64,000 bases of DNA from Fuerstiella sp041398845 (GTDB lineage: Bacteria; Planctomycetota; Planctomycetia; Planctomycetales; Planctomycetaceae), in assembly GCA_041398845.1 (NCBI GenBank), contig JAWKTZ010000008.1, positions 124,001 to 188,000 of the forward strand, given 5' to 3'. The notes below the pieces were generated by a model that saw nothing but the letters and a program-made list of their open reading frames with translations, was not told where the DNA came from and made no database searches. This document shows, piece by piece, positions 1 through 9,700 of the stretch; position 1 is the first letter of the stretch, and every line of letters begins with the position of its first letter. The position numbers and the translations under genes were made by a program.

Positions 1-1
1 C

Positions 2-967
2 AACTGGGCCGACTTTCTGCTGCATGGTTCCGGTCCTTCACTGGTCGCCGCTAAAGATGTGGCTGCGTTCGAAAAACATACCGGCAAGCCGTTCGGAGTT
101 TACGGCATTACTCACGGCTCTTTTCTGTCGGGAGACGATCGGGAACTGCTGAGCCGAGCGAAGTTTGTCTTCTTTCGAGATTCGGTGTCACTGCAGGTGG
201 CAAGGGAGCAGGGAGTTCATTCGCCCATTATGGAATTCGGTCCCGACGGTGCCTTCGCCTGTGATCTCAGAAACGATGAACAGGCGGACTCGTTTCTGAA
301 AGCCAACGGGCTGGAAACCGAACGATTTCTGTGTTGCCTGTCGCGTCTCCGATACACTCCGTACTGGACGATCCCGAATGACCGGCGAAAAAAGGATGAA
401 ACTCGTCACGCTCGCAATGAAGCGATGAAGGAGCACGATCATGCGCCGATTCGAGAAGCGATTATCCGTGTGGTTCGTGAAACGGACCTGAAGGTGCTGC
501 TGTGCCCCGAAGACATGACTCAGATGGCGGTGGGCCGTGACATGCTGTACGACCGGCTTCCTGATGATGTCCGTCAACGCGTCGTCTGGCGGAAAAACTT
601 CTGGCTCACGGACGAGGCGCTCAGTGTCTATGTCCGCAGTGCAGGTCTGTTTGGCAGTGAAATGCACTCACCGATTATGGCCGTTGGCAACGGCATTCCG
701 GCCATTGTGTGTCGGTTTGAAGAACAGACCAGCAAAGGATTCATGTGGCGAGACATCGGACTGGGAGACTGGCTGTTTGATCTCGACATCACGGCCGAAG
801 CTGCCCGAATGCCCGACGCCGTGATTACAATGGCAACGGACCCTGCGGCCGCAAGAGCGAAAACACAGACCGCTCGAAAATTCGTCCAGCAACGTCAACG
901 CGAAACAATGAACATTCTCAACCAGCAACTCAGCGAACTGTCCGGCAGCAGACGAGCAAACCAATGA
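2..967 (+). CDS. Polysaccharide pyruvyl transferase family protein (5' partial)
   Basis: The reading frame is open to the left edge (first full codon at position 2, reading NWADFLLHGSGPSL), so the true start lies outside the window; the internal GTG at 59 is not needed. About 321 residues are visible. The N-terminal HGSGPSLVA stretch, the central DPNDRRK/'LLCPEDMTQ' region and the late 'GSEMHSPIMAVGNGIPAIV' segment fit the CsaB/WcaK-like pyruvyl transferase fold, where the family moves pyruvate from phosphoenolpyruvate to sugars of cell-surface polysaccharides. The stop overlaps the next start (ATGA at 964-967), so the two are probably co-translated. Substrate cannot be read from sequence. 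Confidence 0.72.
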   Translation, partial: NWADFLLHGSGPSLVAAKDVAAFEKHTGKPFGVYGITHGSFLSGDDRELLSRAKFVFFRDSVSLQVAREQGVHSPIMEFGPDGAFACDLRNDEQADSFLKANGLETERFLCCLSRLRYTPYWTIPNDRRKKDETRHARNEAMKEHDHAPIREAIIRVVRETDLKVLLCPEDMTQMAVGRDMLYDRLPDDVRQRVVWRKNFWLTDEALSVYVRSAGLFGSEMHSPIMAVGNGIPAIVCRFEEQTSKGFMWRDIGLGDWLFDLDITAEAARMPDAVITMATDPAAARAKTQTARKFVQQRQRETMNILNQQLSELSGSRRANQ

Positions 968-2136
968 CACGACAACACCGTCACCGTTCTCCTGTGATTG
1001 CCACCACTGACATCTGTCACCGTGCGCGCGGTCGTGATTCGGGCCTGTTGCAGGATCTGTCCCGAGCCGTCGCAATCATCGTGTGCTGCGTGATTGCTGC
1101 CGGGACGCGCTCAGGTGTCGTGATCGCTGCCGATCCACCAAGGCGATCACCGAGTCCTGCTGACGAAATCCAGCCGACGGATGGCACTCAGCGGCAGCCG
1201 ACTCAGAAAAAATGGGCAATTGCGATACATGGCGGAGCAGGAACGGTTCCTGACGATGCCACGCCTGAATCCGTTCAGGCATGGCGTGATGGTTTGCGTG
1301 CCGCTCTGGATAAGGGCAAGGCAGTGGTCGAATCCGGCGGAACGAGTCTGGACGCGGTCGAGGCCACCATTCGGATTCTGGAAGACAATCCTTTATTCAA
1401 CGCCGGCAAAGGAGCTGTGTTCAACAGCGCCGGAAATCACGAACTGGATGCGTCGATGATGGACGGGCAGACACTGGATGGAGGTGCCGTGGCCGGCGTG
1501 ACAACAGTCAGGAATCCCATCGGGCTCGCTCGACTTGTAATGGACAGAACTCGTCACGTGCTGCTGTCCGGACCCGGTGCAGAACAATTCGCGACCGAAC
1601 AGAACGTGGAACGCGTGGACAATCAATACTTCTCCACCGAACGGCAGCGAGAAAGCTGGAAGCGTGTGCGCGAACGCGATGCGAAGGAATCGGCCAGCCG
1701 CATCAGTCCCGCAAGGCCGTGGCAATACGGAACGGTCGGTTGCGTCGCCCTGGATTCCCACGGTCACCTTGCGGCAGGGACCTCAACAGGAGGACTGACC
1801 AACAAGAAGTTTGGTCGCGTCGGCGACAGTCCGATTCTGGGAGCCGGGACGTACGCTGACGACGAAACATGTGCCGTTTCGGCGACGGGAACCGGTGAAC
1901 AGTTTATTCGCCATGCGGTCGCCGCTCAGATTTCTCTGTTGATGCGACATCGAAACTGGACGCTGAACCAGGCGGCGAAATATGTGCTTGAAGAACGACT
2001 GAACAAGGGCGACGGCGGAGTGATTGGAGTCGACCGTCACGGCAATATCGAATGGGTTTTCACGAGCCCGGGAATGTTTCGTGGCGCGGCCGATTCCAGC
2101 GGTCGCTTCGAGATTCGAATCCGCGACGAACAGTAG
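964..2136 (+). CDS. Isoaspartyl peptidase/L-asparaginase (Ntn-hydrolase, family T2)
   Basis: 390 residues. After a hydrophobic N-terminal segment (about residues 34-55, probably a signal or anchor, suggesting export) comes the family signature 'AIHGGAG'. The autocleavage and nucleophile motif GTVGCVALD places the catalytic Thr at residue 257 (codon 1732-1734); cleavage before it would give alpha and beta subunits. The downstream 'AAGTSTGG' loop matches the substrate-binding part of the family. The enzyme hydrolyses beta-aspartyl dipeptides and/or asparagine. It overlaps the pyruvyl transferase gene by four bases (ATGA). Identification is firm; the choice between isoaspartyl peptidase, asparaginase or glycosylasparaginase activity is not. 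Confidence 0.9.
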   Translation: MTRQHRHRSPVIATTDICHRARGRDSGLLQDLSRAVAIIVCCVIAAGTRSGVVIAADPPRRSPSPADEIQPTDGTQRQPTQKKWAIAIHGGAGTVPDDATPESVQAWRDGLRAALDKGKAVVESGGTSLDAVEATIRILEDNPLFNAGKGAVFNSAGNHELDASMMDGQTLDGGAVAGVTTVRNPIGLARLVMDRTRHVLLSGPGAEQFATEQNVERVDNQYFSTERQRESWKRVRERDAKESASRISPARPWQYGTVGCVALDSHGHLAAGTSTGGLTNKKFGRVGDSPILGAGTYADDETCAVSATGTGEQFIRHAVAAQISLLMRHRNWTLNQAAKYVLEERLNKGDGGVIGVDRHGNIEWVFTSPGMFRGAADSSGRFEIRIRDEQ

Positions 2137-2187
2137 TTCGATCCGAGGACGATTCTTCTTTGCGAACGCCCCGGTCATTTTCGTTCG

Positions 2188-3027
2188 TCACGCCGGGAGT
2201 CGGTAAAACGTCTGAGCCGTCTTTCCGAAAATCTGTGCCTGTTCACTTTCACTGAGTGTGCCGACCAGTTCCTTCAGGGCTCCGAAAGCCTGCTCATAGG
2301 TGGCGGCGAGTTCGCACACCGGCCAGTCGCTGCCATACATGCAGCGTTCCGGACCGAAGGCTTCCAGTGCAACGTCAACGTAGGGTTTCAGATCGGCGGG
2401 CTTCCAGTTCTTCCAGTCCGCCTCCGTCACCATGCCGCTCAGCTTACAGAAGATGTTGGGAAACCTGGCGGCCGCTTTCAAATCGTCGATCCATCCGGCG
2501 GTGATGTGATCTTTGATCTTTGGTTTTGCCAGATGATCGACCACCATCGGCAGTTCAGGAAGTTGGTTTCCCAGGGTCACGGCATGTTTCAGGTGCTTTG
2601 TAAAGAACAGCAGATCGTAGGGGACGTTGTGCTTCTGCAGGATCTTCAACCCGCGAATCACGTCAGGCTGAATGATGAAGTCATCATTCGGTTCGTCCTG
2701 CACGATGTGACGGATTCCGACAAATTTGGGATGATCCCTGAATTCCGCCAACTGGTCTTCACAGTCATCAGCCGCCAGGTCGACCCATCCCACAACGCCG
2801 GCGATGAAGTCGTTTTGCATGGCCAGTTTCAGCACCCAGCGATTTTCGGCAACGTCGTGCTGAGTCTGGACGAACACCGACCGGTCGATTCCGCAGGCGT
2901 CCAGGTGAGTCTTCAGGTCGGCGGGCAGATAGCTGCGGCAGATGGGTTCATGCTGTTGAGTATGCAGCCAGCCATAATTGAAGGGCAGGTCCAGTTGCCA
3001 GAAGTGCTGATGAGCGTCAATGATCAT
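2188..3027 (-). CDS. Amidohydrolase family protein (L-fuconolactonase-like, COG3618)
   Basis: 279 residues, starting MIIDAHQHFW with the HxH metal motif of the amidohydrolase superfamily. Later metal/active-site signatures are visible: 'GIRHIVQDEP', 'MVVDHLAKP' and near the C-terminus 'CMYGSDWPVCEL', all typical of the 2-pyrone-4,6-dicarboxylate lactonase/L-fuconolactonase branch. No signal peptide, so cytoplasmic. It hydrolyses a sugar lactone or similar ring; the precise substrate is not determinable. Its ATG overlaps the stop of the upstream gene (positions 3024-3027), so the two form a minus-strand unit. Confidence 0.85.
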   Translation of the reverse strand: MIIDAHQHFWQLDLPFNYGWLHTQQHEPICRSYLPADLKTHLDACGIDRSVFVQTQHDVAENRWVLKLAMQNDFIAGVVGWVDLAADDCEDQLAEFRDHPKFVGIRHIVQDEPNDDFIIQPDVIRGLKILQKHNVPYDLLFFTKHLKHAVTLGNQLPELPMVVDHLAKPKIKDHITAGWIDDLKAAARFPNIFCKLSGMVTEADWKNWKPADLKPYVDVALEAFGPERCMYGSDWPVCELAATYEQAFGALKELVGTLSESEQAQIFGKTAQTFYRLPA

Positions 3028-4199
3028 GATTGGATGTCTTCCGGCTGAAAGTGAATATCCACGAGTGTTGTCACGCCGTTTCCGGAATCGGCAGACACGC
3101 CTTTTCGAAACTGCAGTCGCCAGCGATAACCGTCCACTTTGTCGGCGGGAATATGATTCAGATCTTCGCCGGCGGCAATAAATGATGTGAGCGAGTTTCC
3201 AGGATTGACGAGTTCCCTGTTGTGATAGTCAACGATCTCAAAGCTGCTGTCCGGAGAATGGAAGAAGTTCAGGATCTGAGTTTCGGTGTCCTTGTCAGTC
3301 TCCTGAACCATTAACCACGAATTCGCCACAGGCTTCCCATCGACTTCACCGCGATGGCACATCAGATTGACGTCCCAGGGAGGAAACGCCATCTCCGAAG
3401 ACACGTTTTCCATGGTGAACCACAACTTCAGCACCGGTTGATTGCTGAAACCGCTCGCCGGTTTGCCCGTTGGATCAATCATCGCGACCGGTTCCCGAGT
3501 GACCTTGACCGGAGTCAGCACGATGTCTCCGAAGCGGCGCGATTCGCCGAGATTCAGAGCATGACCGTCCGGAAGCGGCACGTCATCCGGCACTCGCTGA
3601 AACTCGGTGCTCTTCAAGGGCTTCACGTCCGGCAGACTTTCCAGAGGATGAACTCCCGATGGGCTAACTCGCCCGGTCGCCACCAGAAACAGCAGCAGTA
3701 ACGTCAGTAACCCGGCGTAGGCACTCACGGCAGAAAAGACCGTCCTTGAAACGCCGCCGCCGGATGAGTTGGCAATGGACGCATCGGTGTCGACAGCGTC
3801 GGCCACTGTGGTACGTTTTCGCGACGGAGCTTTCTCGCGTCGACTGCGGCTGTCGTCTGAATCTTCGGCGACAGGCTGCGAAGACGCAGCAACGGCGGCT
3901 GATTCGTCTGCGGTCGGTCTCTTCCGTCCCGTCGTTAGGCGAGTGGCTCGTTTGCGTTCGGCCGGTGCGATTGCCGGTGATTCCGTCTGTTCCGATACGT
4001 CAGCAGGGACACGCGGTTTGCGAGGCGCAGTGGCAGGAATGTCTGCCGGTGGAGATGCTGCGTCGACACCGAAGCCGGAGAAGTCGGGAACACCGGACGA
4101 ATCTTCGGCGTTGCTGAAATCGGGAGCGTCCGCATCATTCGGTACGGCATCGTCGCCCAGAAAGCTGAAGTCGGGCTGATCGTCGGAAGGATTGGCCAT
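3024..4199 (-). CDS. Hypothetical single-pass membrane protein with disordered cytoplasmic head
   Basis: 391 residues, function not recognised. Residues 1-150 are low-complexity and rich in Asp/Ser/Pro/Ala with Arg/Lys clusters, including repeated 'PDFS' units. A single strong membrane segment lies at about 154-176 (AYAGLLTLLLLFLVATG). The C-terminal 200 residues form a beta-rich soluble domain ('GDIVLTPVKVTREPVA', 'LWFTMENVS') that resembles DUF4352-like immunoglobulin-type domains, but this is a guess. The layout is common among planctomycete envelope proteins. The stop overlaps the start of the amidohydrolase gene (ATGA). Confidence 0.6.
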   Translation of the reverse strand: MANPSDDQPDFSFLGDDAVPNDADAPDFSNAEDSSGVPDFSGFGVDAASPPADIPATAPRKPRVPADVSEQTESPAIAPAERKRATRLTTGRKRPTADESAAVAASSQPVAEDSDDSRSRREKAPSRKRTTVADAVDTDASIANSSGGGVSRTVFSAVSAYAGLLTLLLLFLVATGRVSPSGVHPLESLPDVKPLKSTEFQRVPDDVPLPDGHALNLGESRRFGDIVLTPVKVTREPVAMIDPTGKPASGFSNQPVLKLWFTMENVSSEMAFPPWDVNLMCHRGEVDGKPVANSWLMVQETDKDTETQILNFFHSPDSSFEIVDYHNRELVNPGNSLTSFIAAGEDLNHIPADKVDGYRWRLQFRKGVSADSGNGVTTLVDIHFQPEDIQS

Positions 4200-4280
4200 G
4201 TTGGTCTTAAATCGTTCAACTGAAAATCGAACTGGCGGTCTCGATCTGAGTACCGCCAGGTCTGAATGCTTCTGAAACTG

Positions 4281-5132
4281 TCATTCCACGCCGGCTTCCG
4301 GAGAAGGAGTCGCTTCCGGCTCCGTGGTGGCTTCCGGCTCAGCGGTGGCTTCAGGCGTGTCGCCGTCGGCTGCGTCGGGTTGATTGCTTTGATCGTCTTT
4401 GATCACGCGCGCTGTTTTGATGTAATCCAGTTTCGGAAACGTGGACTTCAGATAGGCGTTGCCCTCAGCCGTTGCCGCTCCCTGATCCGGCTCTTCGCCG
4501 TGAGCTGAGCTGATTTTGCTGACAACATCCATGCCTTTGGTGACCTGCCCAAAGGGAGCAAACCCCTGGTCGTCGAGAAACGAATTGTCCGCGTAATTCA
4601 CAAAGACCTGAGTCGACCGGGAATTCGGTGCTCCGGTCTTGGCGAACGTCATGTAACCACGCTTGTTGCTTTGTTTGACAGGGTCATCCATGATGGACTG
4701 GTCCCATTTGGCGGTATCGGCCGGATCAGCGGCCAGTCCCCATTGCACCATAAAGTTCGGAACAACGCGAAAGAACCCCGCGTCGTCGTAGTAGCCGTCC
4801 TTGACAAGTTTGTAAAAGCGGTCCGCACCAATCGGTGCCCACGAACGATCCACCTCCACCGTAAACGATCCCACCGTCGTGTCGAATTCCACCACAAAGC
4901 GGCCTTCCTGAGGCACATCGCCGGAAGATCCCATGGGGTCATCGCCAGCGGCGGGTGCGTTGGCAGCAGCGGCTCGAGCCTTCGCCAGGGCTTCTGCTTC
5001 CGCCGCTTCCTGCAGCGCCTGCATGTCGTTCATGACATCCATCACAGGCGGTGCGGGTGGTTCTTCAGAGCAACCCGCAACCCACACGGCTGCACACATC
5101 ACAGTCAATCCGAGAAAAACACGTCTGTTCAT
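4281..5132 (-). CDS. Cyclophilin-type peptidyl-prolyl cis-trans isomerase, lipoprotein
   Basis: 283 residues. The N-terminus is a lipoprotein signal with lipobox VAGC (Cys about residue 21), so the protein is probably membrane-tethered outside the cytoplasm. An Ala/Glu-rich linker follows. The cyclophilin core spans about residues 80-235, with the catalytic-type segments 'FFRVVPNFMVQWG' (Arg of the active site) and 'STQVFVN', then 'GFAPFGQVTKGMDVV'. It catalyses prolyl bond isomerisation during folding of exported proteins. The last 35 residues are a Pro/Glu/Ala/Thr tail with repeats of 'EPEAT'. A palindromic element (5170-5270) lies just upstream. Confidence 0.88.
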   Translation of the reverse strand: MNRRVFLGLTVMCAAVWVAGCSEEPPAPPVMDVMNDMQALQEAAEAEALAKARAAAANAPAAGDDPMGSSGDVPQEGRFVVEFDTTVGSFTVEVDRSWAPIGADRFYKLVKDGYYDDAGFFRVVPNFMVQWGLAADPADTAKWDQSIMDDPVKQSNKRGYMTFAKTGAPNSRSTQVFVNYADNSFLDDQGFAPFGQVTKGMDVVSKISSAHGEEPDQGAATAEGNAYLKSTFPKLDYIKTARVIKDDQSNQPDAADGDTPEATAEPEATTEPEATPSPEAGVE

Positions 5133-5169
5133 ACTGTTCCTTTACCAATTTGCTGACACTTGACGTTCC

Positions 5170-5270
5170 AGAGACTATCTGAAAAAAGGGGCTGACCCTC
5201 TCCGGGCAGCCGTTTTTACTGTAACTTTGCCGCCCTCCAAAGGGTCAGCCCCCTTTTTCAGACAGTCTCT
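5170..5270 (-). repeat. Palindromic element PAL-A copy 1 (101 bp, inverted orientation)
   Basis: Terminal arms AGAGACTATCTG and CAGACAGTCTCT enclose nested inverted repeats GGGGCTGACCC/GGGTCAGCCCC and GGGCAG.C/GCCC. The orientation is opposite to the other three copies: the 'TCTCCGGGCAGCC' side comes first. Compared with those copies, both arms lack the same base pair (GGGGTCTGACCC to GGGGCTGACCC), and the loop palindrome TGACAGTCA has become TTACAGTAA. It lies one base beyond the dcm stop and 37 bp upstream of the cyclophilin start, so it could end dcm transcription. Confidence 0.85.
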
Positions 5271-5271
5271 A

Positions 5272-6663
5272 TCAACGCCGCTTTCGACGGGCCAGTTGTT
5301 CGGTCACCATCTCCGGCTTTCGGCGTCGTTTCTTTTTTGCTTTCAGAATACAGCCGTTGCCGCTTTTCGACACCACGGCTGTTCGCATCACCGCCACAAT
5401 CTGTCGAGCCACCGCTGTGATCACTGCGGGGACTACAGAGTTACCAAACTGACGATAGGCCTGAGTATCCGAAACAACCTGAGCCTGAGCTGACAGCAGC
5501 TTCTCGGGAAATCCCATCAGACGTCCGGCTTCGGTTGGTGTCAGCCGGCGAGGATTCTTTCCTCGCTGAGGCACCAGAATCTCGGAACCATCCTTGTGGT
5601 AGCGAGCACTCAGGGTGCGAGCGGTTCCGTTCAGTGCCGTCACCGTGCAGCCAAATCCATTTCCTTTGCGACGATGCTTTTCGGCATAGTCCTGCAGATA
5701 TTGCCACAGCTTGTCGGACAACGTATACCTGTCATCGACACGGTGTTCCAGGATGTCTCGAAACCTGGGCTTCGGTCCATCAGGAACAGCAGGAAAGGCG
5801 AACTCCGGATGGTCGCCAAAGATGTCGCGACGAAAGCCCACAATGAAGACTCGCTCGCGATGCTGAGGCACATAGTGAGCGGCGTCGATGATTTTGTCGA
5901 AGAGCACGTAGCCCAGTTCCTGCAGCGTTCCGCTGATGGTGTTCCAGGTTTCGCCCTTGTCGTGATTTCGGAGATTCTTGACGTTTTCCAGCAGCAACAC
6001 GGGTGGTTGTTTGCGGTCGATGATTTCCGCCAGATGAAAGAACAGTGTTCCCTGAGTCCTGTCTTTGAACCCGTGAGCTCGGCCAAGGCTGTTCTTTTTG
6101 GACACACCGGCGATGGAAAACGGCTGACACGGAAACCCGGCAGCCAGCAGATCATGGTCCGGAATCGTGGGCTTCGCAGACAGTTCCATCACGTCGCCCG
6201 CCGGGTTTTCTCCAAACCAGCTTTGATAAGTTTTCTGAGCGTGCGGATCTTTCTCACACGAAAACACGCAGTGGCCGCCAACCGCTTCCAGTCCCAGGCG
6301 AAGACCGCCAACACCGGCAAACAGATCAATAAAGGAGAAGGGCAGACTGGTTTCGGGCGGTGTCACAGGAGCGGCTTCCAATACCTCATCGTCAGAAAAC
6401 AGCGAACGCTGCTGTGGGAGCGAATGGACGCGCCGCGCGGTGGAAGCGGCTTCCGATTCTTCCAGCGCATCAGTCACAAGTGACAGCAGCAAGTCGTCCT
6501 CGCCAACTCCCATGATCCCGGCCAGCGTTGTCAGCCGATTCTGGATGTCTTCCGGTAGCTCCCGGACCATCTGAGGCATCAAATTGCAACTCCGGCAATT
6601 TCGTGTTGGTTTCAGATAATACCAAGCCACGTTCGCGAAACAATCTGCCCGGCGGTCTATCAT
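5272..6663 (-). CDS. dcm: Solitary DNA cytosine-5 methyltransferase, Dcm-like
   Basis: 463 residues. The core starts near residue 108 with motif I 'FIDLFAGVGG'; motif IV 'GFPCQPFSIAG' carries the catalytic Cys; 'LLENVKNL' is motif VI; motifs IX/X appear as 'RRLTPTEAGRLMGFP' and 'QFGNSVV'. Segments such as 'GVSKKNSLGRAHGF', 'TQGTLFF' and 'KGNGFG' closely resemble E. coli Dcm, including the roughly 100-residue N-terminal extension, which suggests CCWGG specificity (inference). No cognate restriction enzyme or Vsr nuclease is adjacent, so it appears to be an orphan. ATG at 6663 is chosen; a second Met (MPQM) about 28 codons in is possible. The gene is divergent from the long PVC cytochrome. Confidence 0.93.
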   Translation of the reverse strand: MIDRRADCFANVAWYYLKPTRNCRSCNLMPQMVRELPEDIQNRLTTLAGIMGVGEDDLLLSLVTDALEESEAASTARRVHSLPQQRSLFSDDEVLEAAPVTPPETSLPFSFIDLFAGVGGLRLGLEAVGGHCVFSCEKDPHAQKTYQSWFGENPAGDVMELSAKPTIPDHDLLAAGFPCQPFSIAGVSKKNSLGRAHGFKDRTQGTLFFHLAEIIDRKQPPVLLLENVKNLRNHDKGETWNTISGTLQELGYVLFDKIIDAAHYVPQHRERVFIVGFRRDIFGDHPEFAFPAVPDGPKPRFRDILEHRVDDRYTLSDKLWQYLQDYAEKHRRKGNGFGCTVTALNGTARTLSARYHKDGSEILVPQRGKNPRRLTPTEAGRLMGFPEKLLSAQAQVVSDTQAYRQFGNSVVPAVITAVARQIVAVMRTAVVSKSGNGCILKAKKKRRRKPEMVTEQLARRKRR

Positions 6664-6765
6664 GCAGACGAAGCAAGTTGCAGAAAATCCTCGTTCTGCT
6701 CACCACCTGCTGCCTGACGCCAGCTCCGTCTCAAATCCACGACGCCATTCGGTATTCTCGCACCC

Positions 6766-9700
6766 ATGACATCGTTTCCGGCCCAAACACGTCGAATCCT
6801 CGCCCTGCTGCTGGTTCTGGTCCTGCCTGACCCCAACCTGGCTGCTCAGCCGCCCGATCCCGCCGACGATCTCTTCAAATCTCAGGTTCGCACGACAGAA
6901 CCTCTCACACCCGCCGAAGAACAGGCTCGGCTGGCCGTACCACCGGGTTTTCAGGTCACTTTGTTTGCCAGCGAACCCGAGCTGCAGAAGCCAATGAACA
7001 TGGCTTTTGATGCCAATGGACGTCTGTGGGTCAGCGGTTCCAACGAATATCCTTATCCGGCTCAGGACGGCAGGGGACACGATTCCGTCCGAATTCTGGA
7101 AGACACCAACGGCGACGGCACGGCCGACAAAGTGACCGTCTTCGCGGACAACCTGAACGTCCCCATTGGACTGTACCCGTACCGCAACGGAGTCGTCGTG
7201 TTCAGCATTCCCAACATCCTTTTTCTGCAGGACACTGACGGGGATGGCAAAGCCGACAGACAGGATGTGCTGTATGGCCCGTTCGACACCACCCGCGATA
7301 CTCACGGCATGAACAATGCCTTTCGCCGAGGCTTTGACGGGTGGCTGTACTGCTGCCACGGTTTCAACAACCAGTCGAAGGTCGCCGGCAAAGATGGACA
7401 TCTGGTTGAAATGCAGAGCGGCAACACCTATCGCATTCGTCTGGACGGATCACGCATCGAACATTTCACTCACGGCCAGGTCAACCCGTTCGGCATGACA
7501 ATCGACGCCAACGGCGATCTGTTCACATCCGACTGCCACACCAAACCCGTCACACTGCTGATGCGGGACGGTTATTATGAAAGTTTCGGCAAACCACACG
7601 ATGGTCTGGGCTTTGTTCCCAACGTCATGGACCATCTGCACGGATCAACGGCGATTGACGGACTGTGTCAGTATCAGGGAATCGCGTTTCCCGAAGATTA
7701 TCACGACGACCTGTTTGTGGGGAATGTGATGACGTGCCGTGTTCACCGCAATTCCATCGTGCGAACCGGTGCGTCCGTTCATCTGCACGAAGAACCCGAT
7801 TTTCTGACGTCCGCTGATCCGTGGTTTCGTCCCGTCGATATTCAGGTGGGACCGGACGGAGCACTCTATGTCGCCGACTTTTACAACCGTGTCATCGGGC
7901 ACTACGAAGTTCCGCTCGATCATCCCGGACGCGATCGGGAACGCGGACGCATCTGGAAGGTGTCCTACACCGGCAATGCTGTTGTAAAGCCAACAACCCC
8001 CGAATCACTCGGCACCGCCGAACTGTCGGAACTGGTCCAGTCCCTGAGCGATCTGCGGCGGGCCGTTCGTCAGCAGGCCGCCGACCAGATCGTGGACCGC
8101 ATCGGCCCCACCGCAGCGCCTGCCGTACGAACCGCCATTGCGTCGGCTCTGCAGGACATTCAGCAAACGGCTGCTCCACAGGTGCTCTGGACTTTGCATC
8201 GACTGAACTCACTGACGCCGACCGATCTGACGTCCGCATTTCAGGCCGGAACCGAACGAACTCGGATCCACGTGCAGCGCATGTGCAGCGAGCAGCCTTC
8301 GTCCGACAACATCGTGGCGCTGATCCGCAGCGGCCTGAGAGATTCCTCTCCCCTTGTGCAGCGAGCTGCGGCGGACGCGTCCGGGCGGCATCCTGCGGTG
8401 GACCTGCTGAAAGAAACCATCAACGGACTGACAATGACCCCGGAAGATGATGTCCACCTGCGACATGGACTGAAGATCGCCTTACGCAACCAGTTACGAA
8501 GTAAAGAAGTGGCTGACTGGTTTGCATCCAACGTGCAACCGATCTCGGCCTATTCCGCCGTGGCCGAAGTTCTCGCAGGGCTTCAGACTCCGCAGGTCGG
8601 AGACCTTGCCGTCGCCATGCTGCAGCACGGCGAGCTTCCCAAAGAACAGCAGGCCAATATTCTGAGGCACGCTGCCGTGCATGCCAGCCCTGCGACCGCT
8701 GTCGAACTGGTGAGTATCGCGTCAGCGATGACCGACGCGTCGCTGTCGGAACGGACCGAAATCCACGGTTCGCTGGCTGCCGGGTTTCGTCGTCGCAACA
8801 GCCCTCTTCCGGATTCGTTTCTGCAGTGGAGCAACACTCTGGCAGACGAAATCTTCCGCGATGTTGACTTCGACAAGGTCGCCTGGGGTCAGTATTCTCT
8901 GAACCAGCAGCCGGTTTTGAAATGGGGCGCTGAGCCTCGACGAGTCGCTCATTCCACGACCACAAAGACATCGTTCTTAAGCAGTCTGCCGGGCGGAGAA
9001 AAAAGTGTCGGAGTGCTTCGATCGAAAGCGTTCGTCGTTCCATTCACGCTCGAACTGGAAGTGTGCGGTCACCTGGGCTTCCCCGATCAGGCAGCGATTC
9101 CGGATAACCGAGTCGTGTTGCGGGATTTCGAAACCGGAGCGGAACTGCGAGTGGCTCTGGCACCGCGACATGACGACGCCACCACCGTGCGCTGGGATCT
9201 GGCGAATGTCGTGGGACGCAAGGCCTATCTGGAAATCATTGATGGCATCAGCGATCGCGCTTACGCATGGCTGGCGGTCGGACGCATTCAGCCCAGCGTT
9301 ACCCGCACGGGCGACTTTGACAACGGGCGCGCGTCCGAGCTGCTGACGGCGGCCGTCGAAACTCTCGTCGCTCAACAGGCCGCTGGTGCTCCACTGTCGG
9401 CAGTCACCGCTCAACGGCTGTCAGATATTGTGGCCGGGCTGCAGTTTGACGGAACGCTCAGAAGCCTGGCCGCGACAACTCTGCTGCAGCACCGTCAGCA
9501 GACGGCGATCACCGCCGTCACCACTCTGCTGGCAACCGGTGAAACTCCGCGCACCGTTGACGCCGCATTGGTGCGTTACTGCACAGAACCAGGATTGCCC
9601 CCTGAGGAAACTCAGGCAGAACCCAAGTCACAGGCGACCCGCGATCTGGCCCTGCTCCGTACCGTGTTTGCGGAACTTAGCCATCCGCTGCGCGACATGC

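Noticed and set aside
5596..6483. Plus-strand frame of 295 codons opposite dcm
   Set aside because: The minus strand has all methyltransferase motifs, and no motif is seen on the plus strand.
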